Below are positions 56,890 through 64,000 of a stretch of DNA of 64,000 nucleotides, one piece after another. The position numbers were made by a program, and so were the translations under genes. Source of the DNA: Nocardioides xinjiangensis (GTDB lineage Bacteria > Actinomycetota > Actinomycetes > Propionibacteriales > Nocardioidaceae); the NCBI RefSeq assembly GCF_017916455.1, contig NZ_JAFMSY010000004.1:124001-188000 (forward strand). The letters are read 5' to 3'. Positions within the stretch are counted from its first letter, which is position 1. Each line of letters begins with the position of its first letter. The notes below the pieces were generated by a model. It was not told the origin of the DNA and searched no databases. It saw only the letters and a list, made by a program, of their open reading frames with translations.

Positions 56890-58185
56890 GTGCTAGGCGC
56901 GTTCGCCAACGCTTTCCGGACGCCGGACCTGCGGCGCAAGCTGCTGTTCGTCCTGCTGATCATCACGATCTTCCGGCTCGGCTCGCAGGTGCCCACCCCC
57001 GGGGTGCACGTGGCCAACGTCCAGGCCTGCATCGACCAGCTGGAGGAGGGCGGGCTCTACAGCCTGATCAACCTCTTCTCCGGCGGTGCGCTGCTGCAGC
57101 TCACCATCTTCGCGCTCGGGATCATGCCGTACATCACGGCGTCGATCATCCTGCAGCTGCTGGTCGTGGTGATCCCACGCCTCGAGGCCCTCAAGAAGGA
57201 GGGCCAGGCCGGGCAGACGAAGATCACCCAGTACACCCGCTACCTGACGCTCGGCCTCGCGGTCCTCCAGGCCACGGGCATCGTGGCGCTGGCCCGCAAC
57301 GGCGCGCTGCTGCAGGGCTGCACCCGCGACCTGCTGCACGACGACGGCACGGCGACGTTCCTCGTCATGGTCGTCACCATGACCGCCGGCACCGCGGTCA
57401 TCATGTGGCTCGGTGAGCTCATCACCGACCGCGGCATCGGCAACGGCATGTCGATCCTCATCTTCACGCAGGTCGTGGCCACCTTCCCGGCGTCGCTGTG
57501 GAGCGTGCAGACCTCGCAGGGCTGGGTCACCTTCACCGTCGTGATGATCGTCGGCCTGATCCTGGTCGCCGGCGTGATCTTCATCGAGCAGGCGCAGCGC
57601 CGCATCCCGGTGCAGTACGCCCGCCGGATGGTCGGCCGCAAGATGTTCGGCGGCAACTCGACCTACATCCCGCTCAAGGTCAACCAGGCCGGCATCATCC
57701 CGGTCATCTTCGCCTCGTCGCTGCTCTACCTGCCGGCGATGGCGGTCCAGTTCAACCCCGAGAGCAGCAACCCGGTTCTCGACTTCGTGAGCACCTACTT
57801 CGTCAACGGCGACCACCCGCTGTACATGGCGACCTACTTCGCGCTCATCATCTTCTTCACGTACTTCTACGTCTCGATCACCTTCAACCCCGTCGAGGTG
57901 GCGGACAACATGAAGAAGTACGGCGGCTTCATCCCCGGGATCCGGGCGGGCAAGCCGACCGAGGACTACCTGTCCTACGTCCTGTCCCGCATCACGTTCC
58001 CTGGAGCTCTCTACCTCGGCCTGATCTCGCTGGTCCCGCTCATCGCCTTCGCGGCGATCGAGGCCAACCAGAACTTCCCCTTCGGCGGCACGTCCATCCT
58101 CATCATGGTCGGCGTGGCCCTCGACACCGTGAAGCAGATCGAGAGCCAGCTCCAGCAGCGCAACTACGAAGGATTCCTCCGCTGA
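56890..58185 (+). CDS. secY: Protein translocase subunit SecY
   Basis: This 431-residue channel protein of the Sec translocon has ten predicted membrane helices. The N-terminal FRTPDLRRKLLFVLLIITIF and the plug and pore region TPGVHVA are conserved. The cytoplasmic loop QAQRRIPVQYARRM is intact. The GTG start follows AGAGGAAC. It is followed one base later by adk, as in many actinobacteria. Confidence 0.98.
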   Translation: MLGAFANAFRTPDLRRKLLFVLLIITIFRLGSQVPTPGVHVANVQACIDQLEEGGLYSLINLFSGGALLQLTIFALGIMPYITASIILQLLVVVIPRLEALKKEGQAGQTKITQYTRYLTLGLAVLQATGIVALARNGALLQGCTRDLLHDDGTATFLVMVVTMTAGTAVIMWLGELITDRGIGNGMSILIFTQVVATFPASLWSVQTSQGWVTFTVVMIVGLILVAGVIFIEQAQRRIPVQYARRMVGRKMFGGNSTYIPLKVNQAGIIPVIFASSLLYLPAMAVQFNPESSNPVLDFVSTYFVNGDHPLYMATYFALIIFFTYFYVSITFNPVEVADNMKKYGGFIPGIRAGKPTEDYLSYVLSRITFPGALYLGLISLVPLIAFAAIEANQNFPFGGTSILIMVGVALDTVKQIESQLQQRNYEGFLR

Positions 58186-58186
58186 A

Positions 58187-58762
58187 ATGAGACTCATCCT
58201 CATGGGCCCGCCGGGCGCCGGCAAGGGCACCCAGGCCAAGGTCGTGGCCGACCACTTCGGCATCCCGGCGATCTCGACGGGGGACATCTTCCGGGCCAAC
58301 GTCTCCCAGGGGACCCCTCTCGGCGTCGAGGCGAAGCGCTACATGGACGCCGGCGAGTACGTCCCGGACGAGGTCACCAACCTGATGGTGCGCAACCGGA
58401 TCGACGAGGCGGACGCCGCTCCCGGCTTCCTCCTCGACGGCTACCCCCGCACCCTGGCCCAGGTCACCGAGCTCGACGGGATGATCCGCTTCACCGGTCA
58501 CCAGCTCGACGCGGTCGTCGTGCTGACGGTCGACCCCGAGGAGCTCGTGCAGCGCCTGCTGCACCGCGCGCAGACCGACGGTCGCGCGGACGACACCGAG
58601 GACGTCATCCGCCGGCGCCAGGAGGTCTACGCCGAGCAGACCGAGCCGCTGATCGACGTCTACCGCGACCGCGGCATCCTCATCGAGGTCGACGGCATGG
58701 GCGAGGTCGACGAGGTCACCAAGCGCATCTTCGGGGCGCTCGACGTGGTCGCCCAGAGCTGA
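58187..58762 (+). CDS. adk: Adenylate kinase
   Basis: This 191-residue enzyme converts AMP and ATP to two ADP. The P-loop is GPPGAGKGTQAK, the AMP-binding segment ISTGDIFRANV, and the LLDGYPRT motif is present. It is the short form without a zinc lid. The ATG follows the secY stop directly. Confidence 0.97.
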   Translation: MRLILMGPPGAGKGTQAKVVADHFGIPAISTGDIFRANVSQGTPLGVEAKRYMDAGEYVPDEVTNLMVRNRIDEADAAPGFLLDGYPRTLAQVTELDGMIRFTGHQLDAVVVLTVDPEELVQRLLHRAQTDGRADDTEDVIRRRQEVYAEQTEPLIDVYRDRGILIEVDGMGEVDEVTKRIFGALDVVAQS

Positions 58763-58781
58763 CCCCGGCAGGCTGCGCACC

Positions 58782-59606
58782 ATGGCGTTCCGCGACCGCG
58801 GGATCGAGATCAAGACGGCCGAGCAGATCGACCTCATGCGCGTCGCCGGCCGGCTCGTGGGGGAGACGCTGGAGCTGCTGCGCGCCGCCGTGCGGCCCGG
58901 GGTGACCACGCTCGAGCTCGACACGCTCGCCGAGGCGCACATCCGCGACCACGGCGGCGTCCCGTCGTTCAAGGGCTACAGCCACCCGCCGTTCCCGGCC
59001 ACCATCTGCGCGTCGGTCAACGAGGAGGTCGTCCACGGGATCCCCGGCGACCGGGTGCTGGTCGAGGGCGACGTCATCTCGATCGACTGCGGGGCGATCG
59101 TCGAGGGGTGGCACGGCGACGCGGCCGTCACGGTCCCCGTCGGGGAGGTCGCTGCCGACGTCACCGAGCTGCTGCGCGTCACCGAGGAGTCGCTGTGGCG
59201 CGGCATGGCCGCGGCGCGGCTGGGTGGACGCGTCACCGACATCAGCCACGCCATCGAGACCTACGTCCGCGCCCAGGGGCGCTACGGCATCCTCGAGGAC
59301 TACACCGGCCACGGCATCGGCACCGAGATGCACATGTCGCCCAACGTGCCCAACTACGGGCGGCGCGGACGTGGCCCCACGATCGTGGAGGGGCTGGCGC
59401 TGGCGGTGGAGCCGATGGTGACCCTCGGCAGCAAGCACACCGACCTGCTCGAGGACGAGTGGACGGTCGTCACCGTCGACCGGTCGCTCGCCGCGCACTT
59501 CGAGCACACCTTCACCGTCACCGACCGGGGCGCGTGGGTGCTGACCGCCGTCGACGGCGGCGAGAAGCGCCTGCGCGAGCTCGGCGTCCCATTCGGCGGA
59601 CGCTGA
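58782..59606 (+). CDS. map: Type I methionine aminopeptidase
   Basis: This 274-residue enzyme removes the N-terminal methionine from new proteins. The metal ligands are visible: D in ISIDCGAIV, D in WHGDAAVT, H in GHGIGTEMH and E in AVEPMVT and FEHTF. The absence of an N-terminal zinc finger marks the short MetAP1 form. The start is the ATG 19 bases after adk. Confidence 0.95.
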   Translation: MAFRDRGIEIKTAEQIDLMRVAGRLVGETLELLRAAVRPGVTTLELDTLAEAHIRDHGGVPSFKGYSHPPFPATICASVNEEVVHGIPGDRVLVEGDVISIDCGAIVEGWHGDAAVTVPVGEVAADVTELLRVTEESLWRGMAAARLGGRVTDISHAIETYVRAQGRYGILEDYTGHGIGTEMHMSPNVPNYGRRGRGPTIVEGLALAVEPMVTLGSKHTDLLEDEWTVVTVDRSLAAHFEHTFTVTDRGAWVLTAVDGGEKRLRELGVPFGGR

Positions 59607-59654
59607 GGGGCGGGTTCGCGCCCGTCGCGAGCCCCGTGACAGACTGACCGGGTT

Positions 59655-59803
59655 GGAGGGGAGTATTCCCCGGCAGTGGTGTCGTCAGTACGGCGCCCGC
59701 GCGAGCGGGGCCCGGTGCCGCTGGTCCCTCGCCCCTCGATCGAGCCGGGGCGGGCGGGCGGAAGAGACCTCCGGAGCCACGACCTGTTCACAGCACCGGA
59801 GGT
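59655..59803 (+). ncRNA. yybP-ykoY manganese riboswitch with translational switch
   Basis: The conserved aptamer parts are GGAGG plus GGAGTA at 59655-59665 and GAGACCTCC at 59764-59772. They form helix P1 and its internal loop, as in the yybP-ykoY class. The GC-rich bases between form the side arms. The 3' strand of P1, ACCTCCGG (59767-59774), is also a perfect complement of the downstream ribosome site CCGGAGGT (59796-59803). Folding of P1 with metal would free the ribosome site eight bases before the GTG, so the switch should turn translation on. The class is known to sense Mn2+ and to precede TerC-family genes. Confidence 0.85.
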
Positions 59804-59810
59804 ATCGTCC

Positions 59811-60857
59811 GTGGAAGTCACCCCCCTCGTCTGGGGCATCACCGTCGCCGTGACGGTGGGTGTCCTGCTCTTCGACGTCGTCATGATCGCGCGTCGCCCC
59901 CACGAGCCCACGATGAAGGAGTGCGCGATCGCGCTCTCCTTCTACATCGGTGCGGCGCTCGCGTTCGCCGCCTACATCTTCGCCGCCTACGGCCGCGAGA
60001 TCGAGGCGGACGGCAGCGCGGGTGAGCTCTACGGAGTGCAGTTCCTCACCGGCTGGCTGGTCGAGTACAGCCTCTCGGTCGACAACCTGTTCGTCTTCAT
60101 CGTGCTGATGGCCGCGCTCAAGGTCCCGCGCAAGTACCAGCAGGAAGCCCTGATGGTGGGCATCATCCTGGCGCTGATCTTCCGCGGCATCTTCATCGCG
60201 GTCGGTTACCAGCTGATCGAGAACTTCGCCTGGGTCTTCTACATCTTCGGCGCGTTCCTCATCTACACCGCCTACGGCCTCGTCAAGAGCTACCGCCAGC
60301 ACGAGGACGAGCACCCCGAGGACAACCGCGTCGTCAAGTTCGCGCAGTCCCACATGAACGTCGGCGACCAGTGGCACGGCCTCAAGCTGTGGTACCGCGA
60401 GAACGGCACCCGCTTCGTCTCGCCGATGTTCATCGTCATCCTGGCCCTGGGCCTGACCGACATCATGTTCGCGCTGGACTCCATCCCGGCGATCTTCGGC
60501 ATCACGCAGGAGCCCTACCTGGTGTTCACCGCGAACGTCTTCGCGCTGATGGGCCTGCGCCAGCTCTACTTCCTGCTCGGCGGCCTGCTCAAGCGCCTGG
60601 TCTACCTCTCGCTCGGCCTGTCGTTCATCCTGGCCTGGATCGGTGTCAAGCTGATCATCCACGCCATGAAGGAGGGCGGCATCATCGGTTGGGAGGTCCC
60701 GACCCTGCTGAGCCTGGCGGTCGTGGTGGTGACCCTCGTGATCACGGCGGTGGCCAGCATCGCCAAGACCCGCGGCGTCCCGGACGAGGAGCAGGACGTC
60801 TCCCTGCAGAGTCCCGTCGAGACGCTCGAGGACACCGTCAAGCGCGACGAGGGCTGA
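59811..60857 (+). CDS. TerC-family integral membrane protein, probable manganese exporter
   Basis: This 348-residue membrane protein has about nine helices. The family motifs are EYSLSVDNLFVFIVL and DIMFALDSIPAIFG, with conserved aspartates inside the membrane. TerC proteins behind yybP-ykoY riboswitches export Mn2+ and help metallate secreted enzymes. Older annotations call them tellurium-resistance proteins, but tellurite resistance is unlikely to be the main job. The start is the GTG that follows GGAGG at 59798-59802. It takes the place where infA-rpmJ usually follow map. Confidence 0.9.
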   Translation: MEVTPLVWGITVAVTVGVLLFDVVMIARRPHEPTMKECAIALSFYIGAALAFAAYIFAAYGREIEADGSAGELYGVQFLTGWLVEYSLSVDNLFVFIVLMAALKVPRKYQQEALMVGIILALIFRGIFIAVGYQLIENFAWVFYIFGAFLIYTAYGLVKSYRQHEDEHPEDNRVVKFAQSHMNVGDQWHGLKLWYRENGTRFVSPMFIVILALGLTDIMFALDSIPAIFGITQEPYLVFTANVFALMGLRQLYFLLGGLLKRLVYLSLGLSFILAWIGVKLIIHAMKEGGIIGWEVPTLLSLAVVVVTLVITAVASIAKTRGVPDEEQDVSLQSPVETLEDTVKRDEG

Positions 60858-60886
60858 GCGCCCGCGAGAGCACGCGACACCCGTAC

Positions 60887-60939
60887 GACGTCCGCGTCGG
60901 TCGCGGCAGGGGGGACCCGCCGCGGCCGGCGCGGACGTC
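60887..60939. terminator. Nested inverted repeat, probable bidirectional terminator
   Basis: GACGTCCGCG (60887-60896) pairs with CGCGGACGTC (60930-60939), and an inner pair CGCGGC (60902-60907) with GCCGCG (60919-60924) extends it. It lies between the convergent TerC and kinase genes. Confidence 0.65.
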
Positions 60940-60993
60940 CGTGCGTCCCAGCACCGGGGGACGCGACGACCGCGCCGCCGTGCGCGCGTCAGG

Positions 60994-62400
60994 TCACGAC
61001 ACGCACTGGCTCGCGCTGGGCGAGCTGTCCTGCCCGCGCGTCATCCGCACGTCGAGGCAGACCGGCTCGTCGGTGCGCACCAGCAGCCGCCGCCGGGGCG
61101 TGTCGCCGTACTCGCCGGTGTCGTCGCGGTGCCAGCTGAAGCTGTCGCCCGGCTCCACGTCGACGGGAGGCCGCCACTCGAAGAGCACCCCGCGCGGCGT
61201 GCGGCTGCCCGTGAGCGAGACGGCCTCCGTCAGCTGGTCGGGCACCACGGGCTCGGGCGTCCGGGACCGGGGCGGGACGACCACGCCGGGATCCTCCTCG
61301 CGGTCGCCGCCGAGCACCAGGAACCCGACCAGGACCGCGGCCACCGCGGCCGCCACGCCCGCCCACACGAGCCCGGGCACGCCGCTCCTGCCGCCCTCGC
61401 CCTCCGCCTGCGCCGGCACCGGGTCCTGCGCGGCGATGCGGCGGGGACCGCTCGCCGAGATGACCGTCACCGGCTTCATCGCGGTCGCGTCCTCGGGGAC
61501 GACGGGTACCTCCGGTGGCGCCACGGCGGCGTCGGGCCGGTCGCCCTCCACCGCGACGGCGGTCCGGGGCCAGCCGGCCGCCGCCTCGATCCGCTGCAGG
61601 GCGCGGGCCAGCTCGAGGGCGCTGGCGGGTCGGTGCTCGGGCCGCTTGGCCAGGCACTGCTGCAGCAGCCGGTCGAGCGCGGGCGGCACGTCGGGGCGCT
61701 GGGTGGCCGGGGGAGCGGCGTGCAGGATGCGCGCGCTGAGCGCCCGGGTGGAGTTGTCGCCGGAGGGGATCGAGAAGGGCGACCGGCCCACCAGCAGGTG
61801 CCAGATCGTGGCGCCGAGGGAGTAGACGTCCGAGGCGACCGAGCCGTTGGAGCGGCCGTCGAGGAGCTCCGGCGGCGACCACGGGTAGGAGATCCGGACG
61901 TCGTTGTCGCCCTCGACGTCGGCGATGTGGCCGGCGATGCCGAAGTCGGTCAGGGCCGGCTCGTGGTAGGTGGTGACGAGGACGTTGCTGGGCTTGATGT
62001 CGCGGTGCAGGATCCCGGACCGGTGTGCGGTCTCGATCGCGCTGGCGAGCTTGATGCCGGTGGACACCGCGTCGACGGGCGCCATTGGGTTCGACCGCAC
62101 CCGCACGCCGAGGTCCGGCGGGGGGCAGTAGCGCATGACGAGGAACGGACGACCGCCCTCGGCGGTCACGCCGGCCGTGATCACCGAGACGATGTAGGGG
62201 TGGTCGGCCAGCCGTGCCATCGCGTTGGCCTCGGCCGTGAAGAGGTACTTCTCCCGGTCGGTGAGCGGCACGTCGGGGCGCACGACCTTCACGGCCACGC
62301 GCTGGCGCGGCCACTGCTGCTCGTAGAGGAACACGTCGGCGAAGCCGCCGCTGCCCAGGTGCTCGACGAACGTGAACCCGGGGATGACGGGGGCGCTCAC
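60994..62400 (-). CDS. Membrane Ser/Thr protein kinase
   Basis: This 468-residue kinase has a cytoplasmic catalytic domain (residues 8-275) with GSGGFADVF, the ATP lysine K38, the catalytic HRDIKPSN (D134) and DFG (D152). A linker and one membrane helix (about 343-362) follow. A C-terminal extracellular domain of about 100 residues looks Fn3-like and contains two cysteines. The GTG start overlaps the FHA gene stop (GTGA), so the two proteins are made together. The FHA protein is the likely phosphothreonine reader of this kinase. PASTA repeats are absent, so it is not PknB. Confidence 0.9.
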   Translation of the reverse strand: MSAPVIPGFTFVEHLGSGGFADVFLYEQQWPRQRVAVKVVRPDVPLTDREKYLFTAEANAMARLADHPYIVSVITAGVTAEGGRPFLVMRYCPPPDLGVRVRSNPMAPVDAVSTGIKLASAIETAHRSGILHRDIKPSNVLVTTYHEPALTDFGIAGHIADVEGDNDVRISYPWSPPELLDGRSNGSVASDVYSLGATIWHLLVGRSPFSIPSGDNSTRALSARILHAAPPATQRPDVPPALDRLLQQCLAKRPEHRPASALELARALQRIEAAAGWPRTAVAVEGDRPDAAVAPPEVPVVPEDATAMKPVTVISASGPRRIAAQDPVPAQAEGEGGRSGVPGLVWAGVAAAVAAVLVGFLVLGGDREEDPGVVVPPRSRTPEPVVPDQLTEAVSLTGSRTPRGVLFEWRPPVDVEPGDSFSWHRDDTGEYGDTPRRRLLVRTDEPVCLDVRMTRGQDSSPSASQCVS

Positions 62401-63575
62401 CGGGCGACCGCCCCCGTCTCGAAGCGCACGGCGTAGACCTGGGCCATGTCGAGGACCGTGCCCGGCTCCAGGACGTACGCGTCACCCGGCCGCATCCGCT
62501 GGGGCTCGCGCCCGGGCGGTGCGATGGTCGTGCCGCCGCGGCTCTCGAGGTCGCGCGCCACGACGTCCCAGCCGTCGAGCTCGACCTGGAGGTGGCGGCG
62601 GGAGACGAAGGAGTGGTCGGCCGGCAGGTGGACCAGGTGCGGCCAGTCGGTGCTGCCCTCCGGGGGCGCGGGCTTGCGACCCAGGATCACCCCCCGGTCG
62701 AGCGGCACCACCTCGCCGGTGGGCAGGCGGAGCCCCCCGAGCGAAGGACGCTCGACCCGGCGCGGTTCCTGGGGTGCGACCCGCTGGTGGCACACGCGGC
62801 ACTGCGGCGCGGCCGGCGGGGTGAGGTGCCCGAGCGGGCAGCTGACCGCCAGCACCGTCGGGGCCGTGCTGTGCGCGAGGTGCGCCGGGCGCGTCGACGT
62901 CGGCCCGGCCGCGTCGGCGGCCGGTGCGGTGTGCGGGGCGGACGCCGGTCGGATCGTGGTGTGCGTGCCCTCCTCGATGCGCTCCACCAGCAGCGGGTCG
63001 GGCTCGGCGGTGTCGGGAAGGGCGCCGGTGTCCTCCACGCGCCGGCGGACCCGGTTGCGGGGAGGTGGGCCGTCGGGCCCCTTGGCCGCCAGGATCGAGG
63101 CCGGGATGCCGTCGATGAGGGCCCCCGCGGGCGCGGGCGGCTCGGAGGCGCGCGCGTGCTGCACGGGCGCAGCAGTGCGGAGGGACACCGGCTCGAGCTC
63201 CACGCGGCCGGCTGCGACGACTCCGCCCACCAGGCGTCGCAGGGGAGCCACGCCGTCGGGGTCCGCGCCGGCGTCGATGCTCAGCACCCGCACCGGCCCG
63301 GCGAGGCGGACGTGGCCGGTGCCGCGCGAGAGCGTGGTGGACGCCCCGGAGGTGAAGTCGACCAGGGCCAGGCCCGGCGGGTCGCCCTCGAAGGCCTTCT
63401 CGACGACCGCCAGCACGCGCTCGGCGACGCTCGCGCCGGAGGGCGCGGTCAGCGACACGACGTCCCAGATCTCCTGCACCACCCGCTCGTCAGCGGGGTC
63501 GCTCAGCAGCACCCAGTGGGCGCCGCTGCCGATGAGCACGCCCGACCCGTCGGCGTAGCGCGCCTCCACGATCAC
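62397..63575 (-). CDS. FHA-domain protein with zinc-ribbon-like segment
   Basis: This 392-residue protein has an N-terminal unnamed domain (residues 1-110) and a long Ala/Pro-rich linker. A small Cys/His cluster (CPLGH and CRVCHQ, residues about 245-265) precedes the C-terminal FHA domain (about 285-390, with VILGRKP, SFVSRRHL and ESRGGT). The layout matches the FHA protein at 15080-16117, and the N-terminal domains look related. GAGGGGGG precedes the GTG start. It heads a two-gene operon with the membrane kinase. Confidence 0.82.
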   Translation of the reverse strand: MIVEARYADGSGVLIGSGAHWVLLSDPADERVVQEIWDVVSLTAPSGASVAERVLAVVEKAFEGDPPGLALVDFTSGASTTLSRGTGHVRLAGPVRVLSIDAGADPDGVAPLRRLVGGVVAAGRVELEPVSLRTAAPVQHARASEPPAPAGALIDGIPASILAAKGPDGPPPRNRVRRRVEDTGALPDTAEPDPLLVERIEEGTHTTIRPASAPHTAPAADAAGPTSTRPAHLAHSTAPTVLAVSCPLGHLTPPAAPQCRVCHQRVAPQEPRRVERPSLGGLRLPTGEVVPLDRGVILGRKPAPPEGSTDWPHLVHLPADHSFVSRRHLQVELDGWDVVARDLESRGGTTIAPPGREPQRMRPGDAYVLEPGTVLDMAQVYAVRFETGAVAR

Positions 63576-63646
63576 CGCCGACCCCCCTCGTCCACGCCCA
63601 CCGCTCCATCATCACCCATGACGGCAGACGGGTGCACACGGTTCGG

Positions 63647-63670
63647 ACTTGTCGAAAACTTGTCGCAAGT
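63647..63670. repeat. Direct and inverted repeats in a divergent promoter gap
   Basis: ACTTGTCG occurs twice (63647-63654 and 63658-63665), one helical turn apart. The second copy begins an inverted repeat, ACTTG-TCG-CAAGT (63658-63670). The gap serves the FHA-kinase operon and the divergent membrane-protein gene, so this could be an operator. No matching regulator is identified. Confidence 0.45.
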
Positions 63671-63744
63671 TCCGGGACATACTTACCCTCCAGTGGGTGA
63701 CTGCGGTGGGCGCAGGCCATCCGTGGGGGTCAAGGGGGACCGGC

Positions 63745-64000
63745 GTGGGACGTGCGACTGCTCTGCGTCGCCACCGGGCGGGCATCGCCTCGGGCGTCGC
63801 GCTGGCGATCGCCTGCACCGCCGTGGTCGTCCAGGCGCTCGGCGCCCAGGGCTACAAGAAGCACGAGGCCGACCTCAACGACGGCGGGGTGTGGGTCGTC
63901 AACGGCAGGAAGGGCTGGTCCGGCCGGCTCAACAAGCCGATCAACCAGCTCGACGGCGTCGTGCCCAACCAGGACGGCAAGGCGCGCCTCGACGTCGTCC
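63745..64000 (+). CDS. Membrane-anchored protein, 5' end only
   Basis: The first 85 residues are visible, and the gene runs out of the window. A basic start (GRATALRRHRAGIA) is followed by one membrane helix (about 13-33), then an exported region with GGVWVVNGRKGWSGRLNKPI. This start is typical of large actinobacterial proteins with fibronectin type III or beta-propeller domains. In my recollection these often stand next to MoxR, DUF58 and transglutaminase genes. The GTG follows AGGGGG eight bases upstream. It diverges from the FHA-kinase operon. Confidence 0.7.
   Translation, partial: MGRATALRRHRAGIASGVALAIACTAVVVQALGAQGYKKHEADLNDGGVWVVNGRKGWSGRLNKPINQLDGVVPNQDGKARLDVV

Noticed and set aside
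59676..59810. Upstream extension of the TerC protein from an ATG at 59676
   Set aside because: The region is the riboswitch. The GTG at 59811 has the ribosome site and the family N terminus.

Overview
The window is a 64 kb piece of a high-GC actinobacterial chromosome. Heavy use of GTG starts, many promoters with a TANNNT -10 box 6-7 nt before the start codon, and the gene content (XPB-type helicase, DUF3027, DUF2530, an extended ribosomal protein L4, FHA/PP2C/RDD proteins) point to Nocardioidaceae, most likely Nocardioides or a close relative. The species is inferred, not proven. I saw no tRNA, rRNA, insertion sequence, prophage or CRISPR array. Genes are dense and mostly in overlapping operons.

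Region 1 (1-9550) is accessory metabolism and stress. A coxSLMG-type molybdenum hydroxylase operon carries a form II active-site loop. It is followed by an AlkB-like 2-oxoglutarate oxygenase with a perfect LexA/SOS box, a GntR/UTRA regulator, a coupled MpaB-type oxygenase and HD-hydrolase pair, a DUF1360 membrane protein, and a MerR regulator with its operator followed by a zinc alcohol dehydrogenase.

Region 2 (9550-26665) looks like a conserved actinobacterial block, comparable as I recall to the Rv0861c-Rv0880 neighbourhood of Mycobacterium tuberculosis. It holds an XPB helicase, a CGNR zinc-finger protein, a large helicase-associated protein with a WYL-like tail, a cold-shock protein, an MFS transporter, DUF3027, DUF2530 and a MarR regulator. 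Set into it are a PP2C phosphatase/FHA/RDD-FHA operon, a secreted subtilase and a purine permease. The MarR gene is followed by an MFS exporter that seems to start at an ACG codon.

Region 3 (26662-31276) is the str operon (rpsL, rpsG, fusA, tuf) with a clear promoter and a strong terminator. Region 4 (31341-46352) separates it from the S10 operon. It carries a Mug-type DNA glycosylase and a complete putrescine-to-succinate route: PotABCD-like uptake, putrescine transaminase, aminobutyraldehyde dehydrogenase, GABA transaminase and succinate semialdehyde dehydrogenase. An Lrp/AsnC regulator sits beside a perfect inverted-repeat operator. A saccharopine dehydrogenase-like enzyme and a second class III aminotransferase in the same run have no obvious step. 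trmB and a small membrane protein close the region.

Region 5 (46443-59606) is the S10-spc ribosomal protein run (rpsJ to rplO), then secY-adk-map. Ribosomal protein L4 carries an 84-residue C-terminal extension. The usual infA-rpmJ-rpsM genes do not follow map. Instead there is a TerC-family gene behind a yybP-ykoY (manganese) riboswitch whose translational switch can be read from the bases. Region 6 (60994-64000) is a membrane Ser/Thr kinase and an FHA protein, divergent from the 5' end of a membrane-anchored protein. The FHA protein shares its layout with the one in region 2, so the two loci may form one phospho-signalling system.
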